A DNA stretch of 5,749 nucleotides from Bacteroidales bacterium (GTDB taxonomy: Bacteria; Bacteroidota; Bacteroidia; Bacteroidales; UBA4181). The stretch is taken from positions 1-5,749 of the forward strand of contig JAQVSH010000003.1 of assembly GCA_028700615.1 (NCBI GenBank), in the 5' to 3' direction. Made by a program: the position numbers and the translations under genes. Numbering within the stretch: the first letter of the stretch is position 1; each line of letters starts with the position of its first letter. The notes under the pieces are model-generated. The model searched no databases. It worked only from the letters and a program-made list of their open reading frames with translations, and was not told the DNA's origin. Below, one piece after another: positions 1 through 5,387 of the stretch.

Positions 1-688
1 TTCTGCTTATGAAGGAATTAATGTGGAAGATGCCCGTTACCGCAACGGAGCCCTGATTGCAAAAGGGGATGAATCTTGTAAAGCGGATTTTGTGGCAGGA
101 ATTCCTGATTCGGGGATCGGCCATGCTATCGGATACAGCAATGCCCGGTGTATGCCCTATAAGAGGCCTTTTGTTAAATACACGCCTACCTGGCCCAGAA
201 GTTTTATGCCGCAGTATCAAAATCTGAGGGATTTAGTGGCAAAAATGAAACTATTGCCCAATGAGCAATTGACCAGGGGTGCCAAAATTATTTTTCTGGA
301 CGATTCTATTGTCAGGGGTACACAGTTAAAAGACAATGTGAAGAAACTCTATGCGAGCGGAGTAAAGGAAATTCATATGCGTATTTCATGTCCTCCTTTG
401 CTTTTTCCTTGTGTGTTTGTTAATTTCTCAGCTTCAAGATCAGAACTGGATTTGATTACCCGGCGTATTATTCTGGAATTTGAAGGAGAGGGCAATGTCA
501 CTCCCGAGATTTTAAAAGAATATGCCGATCCGGCTTCGGACCGGCATAAACGCATGGTGGATGAAATCAGAGTTCGTCTAAATCTTACTTCATTGAAGTT
601 TCAGACACTTCCCAATCTGGTCAAAGCGATAGGCCTTCCCAAACATAAGCTTTGTACTCATTGTTGGGATAATTCCAGCTATTTCTAG
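1..688 (+). CDS. purF: Amidophosphoribosyltransferase (PurF), C-terminal part; 5' end outside window
   Basis: The frame is open from the left edge (first full codon at base 2) to TAG at 686-688, giving 228 residues of the C-terminal phosphoribosyltransferase half. The N-terminal glutaminase domain is not in view. The family makes phosphoribosylamine from PRPP and glutamine, the first committed step of purine synthesis, in the cytoplasm. Visible signatures: PDSG at fragment residues 35-38, KYTPTWPRSFMP soon after, and the PRPP-binding loop FLDDSIVRGT around residues 98-107 (DDSIVRGT encoded at 299-322). Cysteines in FPC (residue 137) and in the final CTHC (residues 218 and 221) match three of the four [4Fe-4S] ligands known in Bacillus subtilis PurF, so this is probably an iron-sulfur-type enzyme; the fourth ligand would lie upstream. 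The KYTPTWPRSFMP stretch resembles, from memory, a long PurF paralogue of Bacteroidota. The gene converges on the lipoprotein gene, sharing CTAG at the stops. The GTG at 23 is internal, not the start. Confidence 0.93.
   Translation, partial: SAYEGINVEDARYRNGALIAKGDESCKADFVAGIPDSGIGHAIGYSNARCMPYKRPFVKYTPTWPRSFMPQYQNLRDLVAKMKLLPNEQLTRGAKIIFLDDSIVRGTQLKDNVKKLYASGVKEIHMRISCPPLLFPCVFVNFSASRSELDLITRRIILEFEGEGNVTPEILKEYADPASDRHKRMVDEIRVRLNLTSLKFQTLPNLVKAIGLPKHKLCTHCWDNSSYF
521..548 (-). terminator. Intrinsic terminator for the minus-strand lipoprotein gene, lying inside purF
   Basis: TATGCCGATCCG (521-532) and CGGACCGGCATA (537-548) form a 12-position stem around the loop GCTT. Read as + strand RNA there is one A.C mismatch. 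Read as - strand RNA the same position becomes a G.U wobble, so the stem is fully paired. On the - strand the stem is followed at once by TTCTTTTAAAAT, a U-rich tail; on the + strand no T run follows. Both points favour termination of the lipoprotein transcript about 137 nt past its stop codon, antisense to purF. Inference from sequence only. Confidence 0.55.
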
Positions 689-2061
689 AGTTCTTCAACA
701 CTGAGATTATCCAGAAAAAGTCCTTCTCCGGTTTCTGTTTCATAGGTGCGGACTTCTATTCTGAAGTATTTTGCTCCTTCCGGAGCAACAAAGGTTTTTC
801 CTTCCAGGGGATTGATATATCCCGGAGTTCCGTATGAAAATGTACTTGGCTGAAGGGTGTTTTCATCCTGAGTCAGTTTTGCTGTGGATGATCTCCAGGA
901 ACTGTACATTCTCCATTTTGTATTGGCAGAGGGGCTGTTGGCATGAATGGTAATTCTGTATGTTTTTCCCGGGGTTACGGGAACGTCTTGATAGAGATAG
1001 GTTTTTCCGCTGAGCAATACGGCATGAAGTCCATCCAGTGTGTTTTCTGTGACAGATGTGGCATTTTTATCGGTTCCCCCCGAATCATATTTCCAGTTGT
1101 AGGGAATGGGTGGGGTGGCTGATTGATCCCAGATTTCAAAACCTCCGTTCTGCAATAAATTGGTGCTAATATTTTCTTCTTCTTCAAATTCGGGATCTCT
1201 TTCCTGAAGATCAAAGGTTCCTCCGTTGAATATTTCTTCTGACCAGCTTTGGTGCGTGATACTGAATGTCATCAGGGATCCCTGGGTAAAACGTCCGCTT
1301 ATTTGCGTAATACTGTTTGCCAGAAGTTTTTCTGTCAGAGGAATGACTTTAATTCGGGAAACTCCGTTATAGGAATAAATGACCGAGAGGGTATCACGAC
1401 CTGTTTCAGGCGTAGGAAATGTTTTAATTCTGGTTTCCGACGCTCCTGATTCATTGGCTTTGGTTGCAAATTTCTGAATGGTTCCCAGAGTGGGTTGTGA
1501 AGTGGATCCGGGAATCTTTTCTACCGGAGTTCCCGATATTCTGAAACGAATCTGCGATATTTCTATTGGAATGTCTTCCAGTTTGATGAGCAGGGTAGAA
1601 ACTTCTCTTTGAAGATCTATGGTTTCAGAGAGGGATTCTTCTTCTATCACGTTGATTTCCATTGAATCGGTAAAAAAATCGGAGGCTTCTTCATACAAGG
1701 CTCCGGAAGATTTTAGTTTCATTTTGATGCTGCCTTCCGTCTGGTTGTAGCTCCATTCGGTTTGTTCAGTGGCATTGGCGATAAAAAAAAGTTTATAATG
1801 TCCGGGGAAAAGTCTGAAGGAAATATTTTCCTCCGTTTGTGTTTGGGCCTCGATGGAGATCGTGTCTCTGATTACCTGGTCTTCATTGACCACAAGAATT
1901 TTCATGGAAGTGATGGTGCTTCCCCAGATCGGAATTCCTGATTTAACCTGTGAACTGGTTACTTGTACTTTTACCTCGCCGTTTTCACTTTGAGGAAGGG
2001 GGTCTTTCTGACATCCGGTCAAAAGACACAGGACGATCACTCCCCGATACAGGCTTTTCAT
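685..2061 (-). CDS. Lipoprotein, FimB/Mfa2-like N-terminal region plus C-terminal galactose-binding-like domain
   Basis: A protein of 458 residues beginning MKSLYRGVIVLCLLTGCQKD: a short signal peptide with lipobox LLTGC, so Cys17 should be lipidated and the protein anchored in the outer membrane. An ATG 75 bases upstream in frame (2136) was rejected, because it lies in the -33 part of a good promoter and would bury the signal peptide. The residues after Cys17 (QKDP) resemble the QKDDE-type lipoprotein export signal known from Capnocytophaga, hinting at surface exposure. Residues about 28-285 are beta-rich. FRLFPGHYKLFFIANA (83-98) and the later REVSTLLIKLED stretch recall FimB/Mfa2 fimbrial anchor proteins, but the match is weak. 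An acidic linker (289-298) leads to a domain at about 301-458 starting NLLQNGGFEIWD and ending GLFLDNLSVEEL, the usual frame of a carbohydrate-binding or galactose-binding-like beta-sandwich. It has its own promoter (2106-2137). No ligand can be named. Lipoprotein is nearly certain; the family assignment is tentative. Confidence 0.85.
   Translation of the reverse strand: MKSLYRGVIVLCLLTGCQKDPLPQSENGEVKVQVTSSQVKSGIPIWGSTITSMKILVVNEDQVIRDTISIEAQTQTEENISFRLFPGHYKLFFIANATEQTEWSYNQTEGSIKMKLKSSGALYEEASDFFTDSMEINVIEEESLSETIDLQREVSTLLIKLEDIPIEISQIRFRISGTPVEKIPGSTSQPTLGTIQKFATKANESGASETRIKTFPTPETGRDTLSVIYSYNGVSRIKVIPLTEKLLANSITQISGRFTQGSLMTFSITHQSWSEEIFNGGTFDLQERDPEFEEEENISTNLLQNGGFEIWDQSATPPIPYNWKYDSGGTDKNATSVTENTLDGLHAVLLSGKTYLYQDVPVTPGKTYRITIHANSPSANTKWRMYSSWRSSTAKLTQDENTLQPSTFSYGTPGYINPLEGKTFVAPEGAKYFRIEVRTYETETGEGLFLDNLSVEEL
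771..798 (+). terminator. Possible terminator for purF inside the convergent lipoprotein gene
   Basis: A perfect 7-bp stem, TTGCTCC (771-777) with GGAGCAA (782-788) around loop TTCC, lies about 83 nt past the purF stop. A run of five T (794-798) follows after CAAAGG. The gap between stem and T run makes it weak as an intrinsic terminator, and it also encodes part of the lipoprotein on the other strand. It would mirror the hairpin at 521-548, each convergent gene ending inside the other. Confidence 0.28.
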
Positions 2062-2105
2062 ATTGGTGCGGTTTATCAAATAGGATGATTGCCTGCATTC
2101 AACCG

Positions 2106-2137
2106 CAAATTTAAAAAGTAATAAATTATAAAACAAG
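2106..2137 (-). promoter_or_regulatory. Bacteroidota-type promoter for the lipoprotein gene
   Basis: Read on the - strand: CTTG (2134-2137) as the -33 element, a 20-bp spacer, then TAAATTTG (2106-2113), a perfect match to the Bacteroidota -7 consensus TAnnTTTG. Transcription would begin near 2099, leaving a leader of roughly 38 nt before the ATG at 2061. This placement supports the 2061 start over the in-frame ATG at 2136. No clear Shine-Dalgarno is seen, as is usual in this phylum. Confidence 0.6.
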
Positions 2138-2170
2138 ATAATCAGGATATATTTCTATATAGCTGATTAT
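2138..2170 (-). terminator. Terminator-like hairpin at the end of nadD
   Basis: ATAATCAG (2138-2145) pairs perfectly with CTGATTAT (2163-2170), and inside it ATATA (2147-2151) pairs with TATAT (2156-2160). On the - strand the loop is GAAA and the only internal defect is a 2/1-nt bulge. The stem is AT-rich and is followed on the - strand by CTTGTTTTATAATTT. It contains the nadD stop codon. The -33 element of the next promoter begins directly after it, so nadD and the lipoprotein gene appear to be separate transcription units. Confidence 0.45.
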
Positions 2171-2726
2171 TAATGATTTCATGGTAAACTTTTGGGGGAA
2201 GAAAAGAACTGACGTTTTCTCCTTTAGAGAGGGATTCCCTGATGATTGTCGATGAAATATCCATTCGGGGCGCTTCGATGATTTTCGCGTTGGGAATGTT
2301 TTGAAGTAAAGAGGGCGGGGTTCCCGGACGGGGGTATATGTAACGCGTAAATTGCCGGGTGATTTGTTCATGATTTTTCCAACATGCAAATTTTTCCAGA
2401 CCGTCCGAACCCATCACCAGTATAAATTGTCGGTTTGGATATTTTCTTGCCAGCAGGTTCAGCGTATCAATCGTATAGGAAGGTCTGGGCATCGTAAACT
2501 CTATGTCGCAGGCTTTCAGAAAAGAATATTCCTCAATCGCCAGTTTTACAAGTGCTAACCTTTGGTAATCGGCCAGCAAACCATTCTTTTTTTTCAGGGG
2601 ATTTTGGGGGCTTACGACAAACCAGATTTCTTCCAGGTCGGAAAGTTCTACCAGATTTTTCGCAATGGACAAATGTCCGTTGTGAATCGGGTTAAAGGAA
2701 CCAAAAAATAAACCGGTCTTGGTCAT
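2142..2726 (-). CDS. nadD: Nicotinate-nucleotide adenylyltransferase (NadD)
   Basis: A complete protein of 194 residues, normal length for the family, which transfers AMP from ATP to nicotinate mononucleotide to make deamido-NAD in the cytoplasm. The nucleotidyltransferase signature GSFNPIHNGH is at residues 9-18, with the HxGH pair His15 and His18. Further family motifs are MGSDGLEKFACWKNHE (105-120) and the C-terminal ISSTIIR (157-163), which binds phosphate. The start was chosen as the ATG at 2726 (MTKTGLFFGSFNP), which puts the first beta strand at the N-terminus as in relatives. The adjacent ATG at 2729 is equally possible; the one at 2744 is less likely. The gene ends in its own hairpin and is transcribed away from tetR. 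The leader between the candidate promoter near 2882-2913 and the start carries the DnaA-box array, so DnaA or the TetR protein may affect its expression; that is inference. Confidence 0.95.
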   Translation of the reverse strand: MTKTGLFFGSFNPIHNGHLSIAKNLVELSDLEEIWFVVSPQNPLKKKNGLLADYQRLALVKLAIEEYSFLKACDIEFTMPRPSYTIDTLNLLARKYPNRQFILVMGSDGLEKFACWKNHEQITRQFTRYIYPRPGTPPSLLQNIPNAKIIEAPRMDISSTIIRESLSKGENVSSFLPPKVYHEIINNQLYRNIS

Positions 2727-2780
2727 CATGGTGTAGAAATACACGTAAAAATACTAAATTCCTTCCTGAATCTGTGATAC

Positions 2781-2844
2781 TGTGGATAAGTTGTGCATTC
2801 AAGGTGAATATCCGGTGAATAAACAGTGCAAAAGATGTGTATAA
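2781..2844 (-). promoter_or_regulatory. Array of six DnaA-box-like sites at 11-bp period (candidate DnaA-binding locus)
   Basis: Written on the + strand as TGTGNATAA (the complement of TTATNCACA), sites begin at 2781, 2792, 2803, 2814, 2825 and 2836, each exactly 11 bases apart and all in the same orientation. They are TGTGGATAA (9/9), TGTGCATTC (7/9), GGTGAATAT (7/9), GGTGAATAA (8/9), AGTGCAAAA (7/9) and TGTGTATAA (9/9). All six keep GTG-N-A. Two perfect boxes flank four weaker ones with 2-bp gaps, which resembles the E. coli oriC plan in which strong boxes anchor DnaA and weak boxes spaced by 2 bp fill in. The DNA to the right (2845-2885) is AT-rich and pyrimidine-rich and could serve as an unwinding region. 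The array may be an origin, a titration site or a regulatory leader of nadD. Confidence 0.6.
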
Positions 2845-2881
2845 CTTTAATTCTCATCTTCTTTTCTATTGATTATTTTTA

Positions 2882-2913
2882 CAAACCGAACGTTCGGAAT
2901 TAATACGATCAAA
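2882..2913 (-). promoter_or_regulatory. Candidate promoter for nadD overlapping the TetR operator
   Basis: On the - strand, TTTG (complement of 2910-2913), a 20-bp spacer and TCGGTTTG (complement of 2882-2889) match the Bacteroidota -33/-7 pattern, with one mismatch in the -7 box (C for A). The start of transcription would be near 2875 and the nadD leader about 150 nt, running through the DnaA-box array. The palindrome at 2886-2897 overlaps the -7 box, so a bound repressor should block it. Confidence 0.4.
2886..2897. promoter_or_regulatory. Palindromic operator, likely bound by the adjacent TetR-family protein
   Basis: CCGAACGTTCGG is a perfect 12-bp palindrome centred between 2891 and 2892, 17 bp before the tetR start codon. 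TetR-family regulators commonly bind short GC-flanked palindromes in the promoter of their own gene. A possible + strand -7 element for tetR (TATTTTTA, 2874-2881, one mismatch to TAnnTTTG, no good -33) lies just upstream and the candidate nadD promoter overlaps it, so one site could control both directions. Confidence 0.65.
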
Positions 2914-2914
2914 T

Positions 2915-3622
2915 ATGACTACAAAAGAGATGATCCTATCTACCGCTTTTAAATTATTTGCTGCGGGAAATTTTGAATCGGTATCCATGTCTCAATTGGA
3001 GAAATTGACCGGACTCAGCAAGGGTGCTTTTTATCATCATTTCAAAAGCAAAGAGGAAATTTTTATACAGGCTATGGATTTGTTCTTTTTTGATCAAGAA
3101 ATGACTGATTCTGAAGAGATTCCGAGTCTTGATCTGGAATCATGGATTCGGTACAGGTGCAATGCGGCTTCAAGACATGCGAAATTCCTCAAAAAGCAAT
3201 ACGGGTTTGATTTAAAGGCATTTAATGTATATGGACTGATGACCACGGCTGCCCGGCATTATCCTGATTTTTATCAGAAGATTAAACTTCAGCAGGAGAG
3301 CGAGGTGGTTGTCTGGGAGAAAAAAATTAGGGCGGCTCAGTCTTTGGGTACCTTAAATCTCGTGACCGATCCGTTGCTTTTAGCCCGTTTGTTTGTGGTC
3401 ATTGCTGATGGAGCCGGCGTTCGTTCTGATGTATGCGGTGAGCAGGCGAAAAGTGAAAGTGAAGCCATTGAGATGTGCCTGGAATTCATGAAGATGATGA
3501 ATGCTCAGTATGCACCCGAAAACCTGGTTTCTGATGAGAAGAAGGAGAAGGAAAAAGAGAAAGAGAAAGAAAAAGAAAAAGAAAAAGAGAAAGAAGGTCC
3601 TCAAATGTTGTCTTTATTTTGA
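2915..3622 (+). CDS. TetR/AcrR-family transcriptional regulator with a Lys-Glu repeat tail
   Basis: A protein of 235 residues. The N-terminal DNA-binding domain begins MTTKEMILSTAFKLF, and its helix-turn-helix lies at about residues 23-43, ending in the typical LSKGAFYHHFKSKEE pattern (34-48). The rest (about 50-200) is helical, as in family ligand-binding and dimerisation domains, with no sequence that names a ligand. Unusually, residues 210-227 are nine Lys-Glu pairs encoded by a purine-only hexanucleotide repeat, followed by GPQMLSLF. That tail is likely a solvent-exposed charged helix or disordered, and is not part of the usual fold. The palindrome 17 bp upstream suggests autoregulation. 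The stop codon overlaps the ATG of the next gene by one base (TGATG), so the regulator appears to be the first gene of the operon with DUF2520, UbiA-like and maf. What it senses is unknown. Confidence 0.9.
   Translation: MTTKEMILSTAFKLFAAGNFESVSMSQLEKLTGLSKGAFYHHFKSKEEIFIQAMDLFFFDQEMTDSEEIPSLDLESWIRYRCNAASRHAKFLKKQYGFDLKAFNVYGLMTTAARHYPDFYQKIKLQQESEVVVWEKKIRAAQSLGTLNLVTDPLLLARLFVVIADGAGVRSDVCGEQAKSESEAIEMCLEFMKMMNAQYAPENLVSDEKKEKEKEKEKEKEKEKEKEGPQMLSLF
3536..3597 (+). repeat. Purine-only hexanucleotide repeat (GARAAR type) encoding the Lys-Glu tail
   Basis: An uninterrupted 62-base run of A and G near the 3' end of tetR. Bases 3542-3595 are nine six-base units, each a Lys codon (AAA/AAG) then a Glu codon (GAA/GAG), differing only at third positions. 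Because the unit is six bases, gain or loss of whole units keeps the reading frame. Homopurine tracts of this kind can also adopt triplex (H-DNA) forms; the tract is only roughly mirror-symmetric. Length variation between strains is likely but cannot be shown here. Confidence 0.85.
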
Positions 3623-4401
3623 TGCCTATGTTTTCCAAGGTTGTAGTGCTGGGATCAGGAAATGTGGCTACACAGCTGGCTCATGCCTTATATCAGAAGG
3701 GAATAAAGATTCTTCAGATATATAGCAGAACGCTTGCTGCGGCTCAGAAGCTTGCTGCGGGAGTTGGGGCGGAAGCTGTGGATTCTCTGAGCTTGCTGGA
3801 TCCTTCGGGTGATTTATATCTTATGGCGGTCACCGATACCGCGATTCCTGAGATAGCCCGTCAGTTGCCGTTTCGTTGTCCATGGCTGGTTCATACGGCC
3901 GGCTCGGTTTCTATCAGGGAGTTAAACGGAATGGCTGATCATACCGGGGTTTTATACCCTTTTCAAACCATTTCAAAATATAGAATTCCCGATTTCGGCC
4001 AGGTGCCTTTTTTTGTGGAGGTTGCTGATCCTGCAGATATGAAAAATTTGATGGATTTTGCCGGGATTTTGTCTGCGCATGTCTACGAAATGAACTCGGA
4101 AAGGCGTTTGCGGCTTCATCTGGCAGGGGTTTTTGTCTCTAATTTTGTGAATCATTTTTATGCCATTGGGGCTTCTTTGCTTGAGAAGGAGGGATTGCCC
4201 TTTTCAGTCATGGTTCCGCTGATGGAAGAAACTTTCCGGAAGGCGGCGGAGAGTGGTAATCCGGCTTTGGTTCAGACTGGCCCGGCTTCCCGCAGAGATA
4301 TGGCTGTGATTGAAAATCAAATCCTGCAATTGAAGGATTATCCTGACTGGCAAAAATTGTATACATTTGTAACAGAGAGTATTCTCAAAGAGCATTCTTA
4401 A
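3622..4401 (+). CDS. Rossmann-fold DUF2520 protein, putative NAD(P)-binding oxidoreductase
   Basis: A protein of 259 residues starting MPMFSKVVVLGSGNVATQ. The nucleotide-binding loop GSGNVA is at 11-16, followed by a second strand ending in IYSR (33-36), which suggests NADP preference by analogy with related dehydrogenases. HTAGS (91-95) and LYPFQT (111-116) are typical of this family's N-terminal part. The helical C-terminal DUF2520 half carries HLAGVFVSNFVNHFYA (166-181) and QTGPASRRD (218-226). The overall plan is like that of pyrroline-5-carboxylate reductase and F420-dependent NADP reductase, but the family's substrate is not known to me. The ATG at 3622 was chosen because it overlaps the tetR stop by one base, a coupling arrangement; ATG at 3628 is an alternative and TTG at 3619 is unlikely. 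It is followed 14 bp later by the UbiA-like gene. Confidence 0.9.
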   Translation: MPMFSKVVVLGSGNVATQLAHALYQKGIKILQIYSRTLAAAQKLAAGVGAEAVDSLSLLDPSGDLYLMAVTDTAIPEIARQLPFRCPWLVHTAGSVSIRELNGMADHTGVLYPFQTISKYRIPDFGQVPFFVEVADPADMKNLMDFAGILSAHVYEMNSERRLRLHLAGVFVSNFVNHFYAIGASLLEKEGLPFSVMVPLMEETFRKAAESGNPALVQTGPASRRDMAVIENQILQLKDYPDWQKLYTFVTESILKEHS

Positions 4402-4415
4402 GGTTTTGACTTCCT

Positions 4416-5387
4416 ATGGGGCTTTCAGAAACAAAAAAACTGGGCATTTTTATGCAATTGATTCGTATTGAGTCTCTTGTGTTGATTGCTTTTGTTATGT
4501 TTACCTTTCGTTACGGCGTGATGGGTTTGTTTCTTCGTATGCACGGATTGACATTTCCGGTAGATAGGATTGATTTTATATGTCTGGTTTTGTGTGTCTT
4601 ATTTACTATGGCGGCCGGAAGTATTATCAATGATTATTTTGATGTCAGGTCAGACCGGATAACCCGTCCTTCAAGAGTGATTATCGGGCGTTTTATCAGC
4701 CGGTCTCAGGCCATTTTTTACCATAGTCTTTTTAATTTTTTGGCAGTCAGTCTGGGAACTTATTTTTGCCTCAGACAAGGCCTTTTTATCTGGATTTTTC
4801 TTCCGTTGTTGGTCACTGTTTTTTTGTGGTTTTATTCTTTTTATCTGAAACGAAGGTTATTGATAGGCAATTTATTGTTGGCATTATTGGCGGCTTCTCT
4901 GCCTTTTCTGGTGATATATCCTGATTTATACAAGTTGAAACAAACGACTTCCGATCTGGACATTGTTCTTGGAAATCTTTGGTTTTATGTGGCCCTTTAT
5001 GCTTTTTTTTATTTTGTATTGATTTTTTGCTGCGGGGTGATAAAAAATATCATCAATGCAGCCGGACATTCCCAAATGGGGTATCGGACGGAAGCTGTGA
5101 CATTGGGCCTTCCCGGGGCAAAGAGAACGATGATGATTCCTTTGGTGGCTTTGCAGATATTTATGCCTTTGCTGGTGTTTTATTTTTTTGCCTCTCTGAA
5201 CATTCCCGGATTGATTTTATTAGGCCTGATCGGTATGGAGTGTTTGATTACTTTGATTTTGTTTTTTATTGTTAAACAAAACCCCCGTAAAGCCTTAAAG
5301 GCTCTGACTCTGACGATGACGCTCGGAGTGTTTTGTGTGTGGGTGATTTATTTTTCTATGCTTTATGGAAATGGAATTTCCTTCTGA
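4416..5387 (+). CDS. UbiA-family prenyltransferase-like membrane protein, second Asp motif missing
   Basis: A very hydrophobic protein of 323 residues with about eight or nine probable membrane segments, the UbiA fold. Family members transfer isoprenoid chains to an acceptor in the inner membrane; Bacteroidota homologues are often labelled geranylgeranylglycerol-phosphate geranylgeranyltransferase. The first aspartate motif is intact: NDYFDVRSD at 72-80, followed by RITRPSR (81-87). The second, normally of the form KDxxDxxGD, reads KNIINAAGHSQ at 210-220, with Asn, Asn/Ala and His where acidic residues are expected. The flanking YRTEAVTLGLPGAKR (223-237) aligns with the usual GxRTLPxxxG region, so the frame is correct and the loss is by substitution. 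Activity may therefore be altered or absent, or this subfamily may use another residue set. It sits 14 bp after the DUF2520 gene, and its last 23 bases overlap maf. Family membership is firm, function is not. Confidence 0.87.
   Translation: MGLSETKKLGIFMQLIRIESLVLIAFVMFTFRYGVMGLFLRMHGLTFPVDRIDFICLVLCVLFTMAAGSIINDYFDVRSDRITRPSRVIIGRFISRSQAIFYHSLFNFLAVSLGTYFCLRQGLFIWIFLPLLVTVFLWFYSFYLKRRLLIGNLLLALLAASLPFLVIYPDLYKLKQTTSDLDIVLGNLWFYVALYAFFYFVLIFCCGVIKNIINAAGHSQMGYRTEAVTLGLPGAKRTMMIPLVALQIFMPLLVFYFFASLNIPGLILLGLIGMECLITLILFFIVKQNPRKALKALTLTMTLGVFCVWVIYFSMLYGNGISF

Noticed and set aside
883..891. TGTGGATGA, a near-DnaA box inside the lipoprotein gene
   Set aside because: A lone 8/9 match is expected by chance in several kilobases, and no phased neighbours are present.
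975..1214. Minus-strand open frame inside the lipoprotein gene
   Set aside because: It is an alternative frame within a gene having clear domain sequence, with no recognisable motif of its own.
2062..2136. N-terminal extension of the lipoprotein to an ATG at 2136
   Set aside because: It would place 25 residues before a clear signal peptide and lipobox, and it overlaps the -33 element and spacer of a strong promoter.
2731..2744. Small inverted repeat GTGTA-GAAA-TACAC just before nadD
   Set aside because: A 5-bp stem alone is common by chance; it could affect the nadD start but nothing supports a function.
2745..2885. DnaA-trio repeats beside the DnaA-box array
   Set aside because: On the side expected from the B. 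subtilis arrangement no run of trinucleotides was found. The pyrimidine-rich stretch on the other side has only a few loose matches.
3380..3604. Open frame on the minus strand starting with a long phenylalanine/leucine run
   Set aside because: It is the antisense of the Lys-Glu repeat in tetR; the hydrophobic run is an artefact of the purine-rich tract.
3501..3725. Open frame on the + strand rich in Arg and Lys spanning the tetR/DUF2520 junction
   Set aside because: It is a +1 shadow of the repeat with low-complexity sequence and overlaps two well-supported genes.
5030..5110. Frameshift as the cause of the missing second Asp motif in the UbiA-like gene
   Set aside because: Residues on both sides align with the family in the same frame, so substitution rather than a local frameshift explains it.
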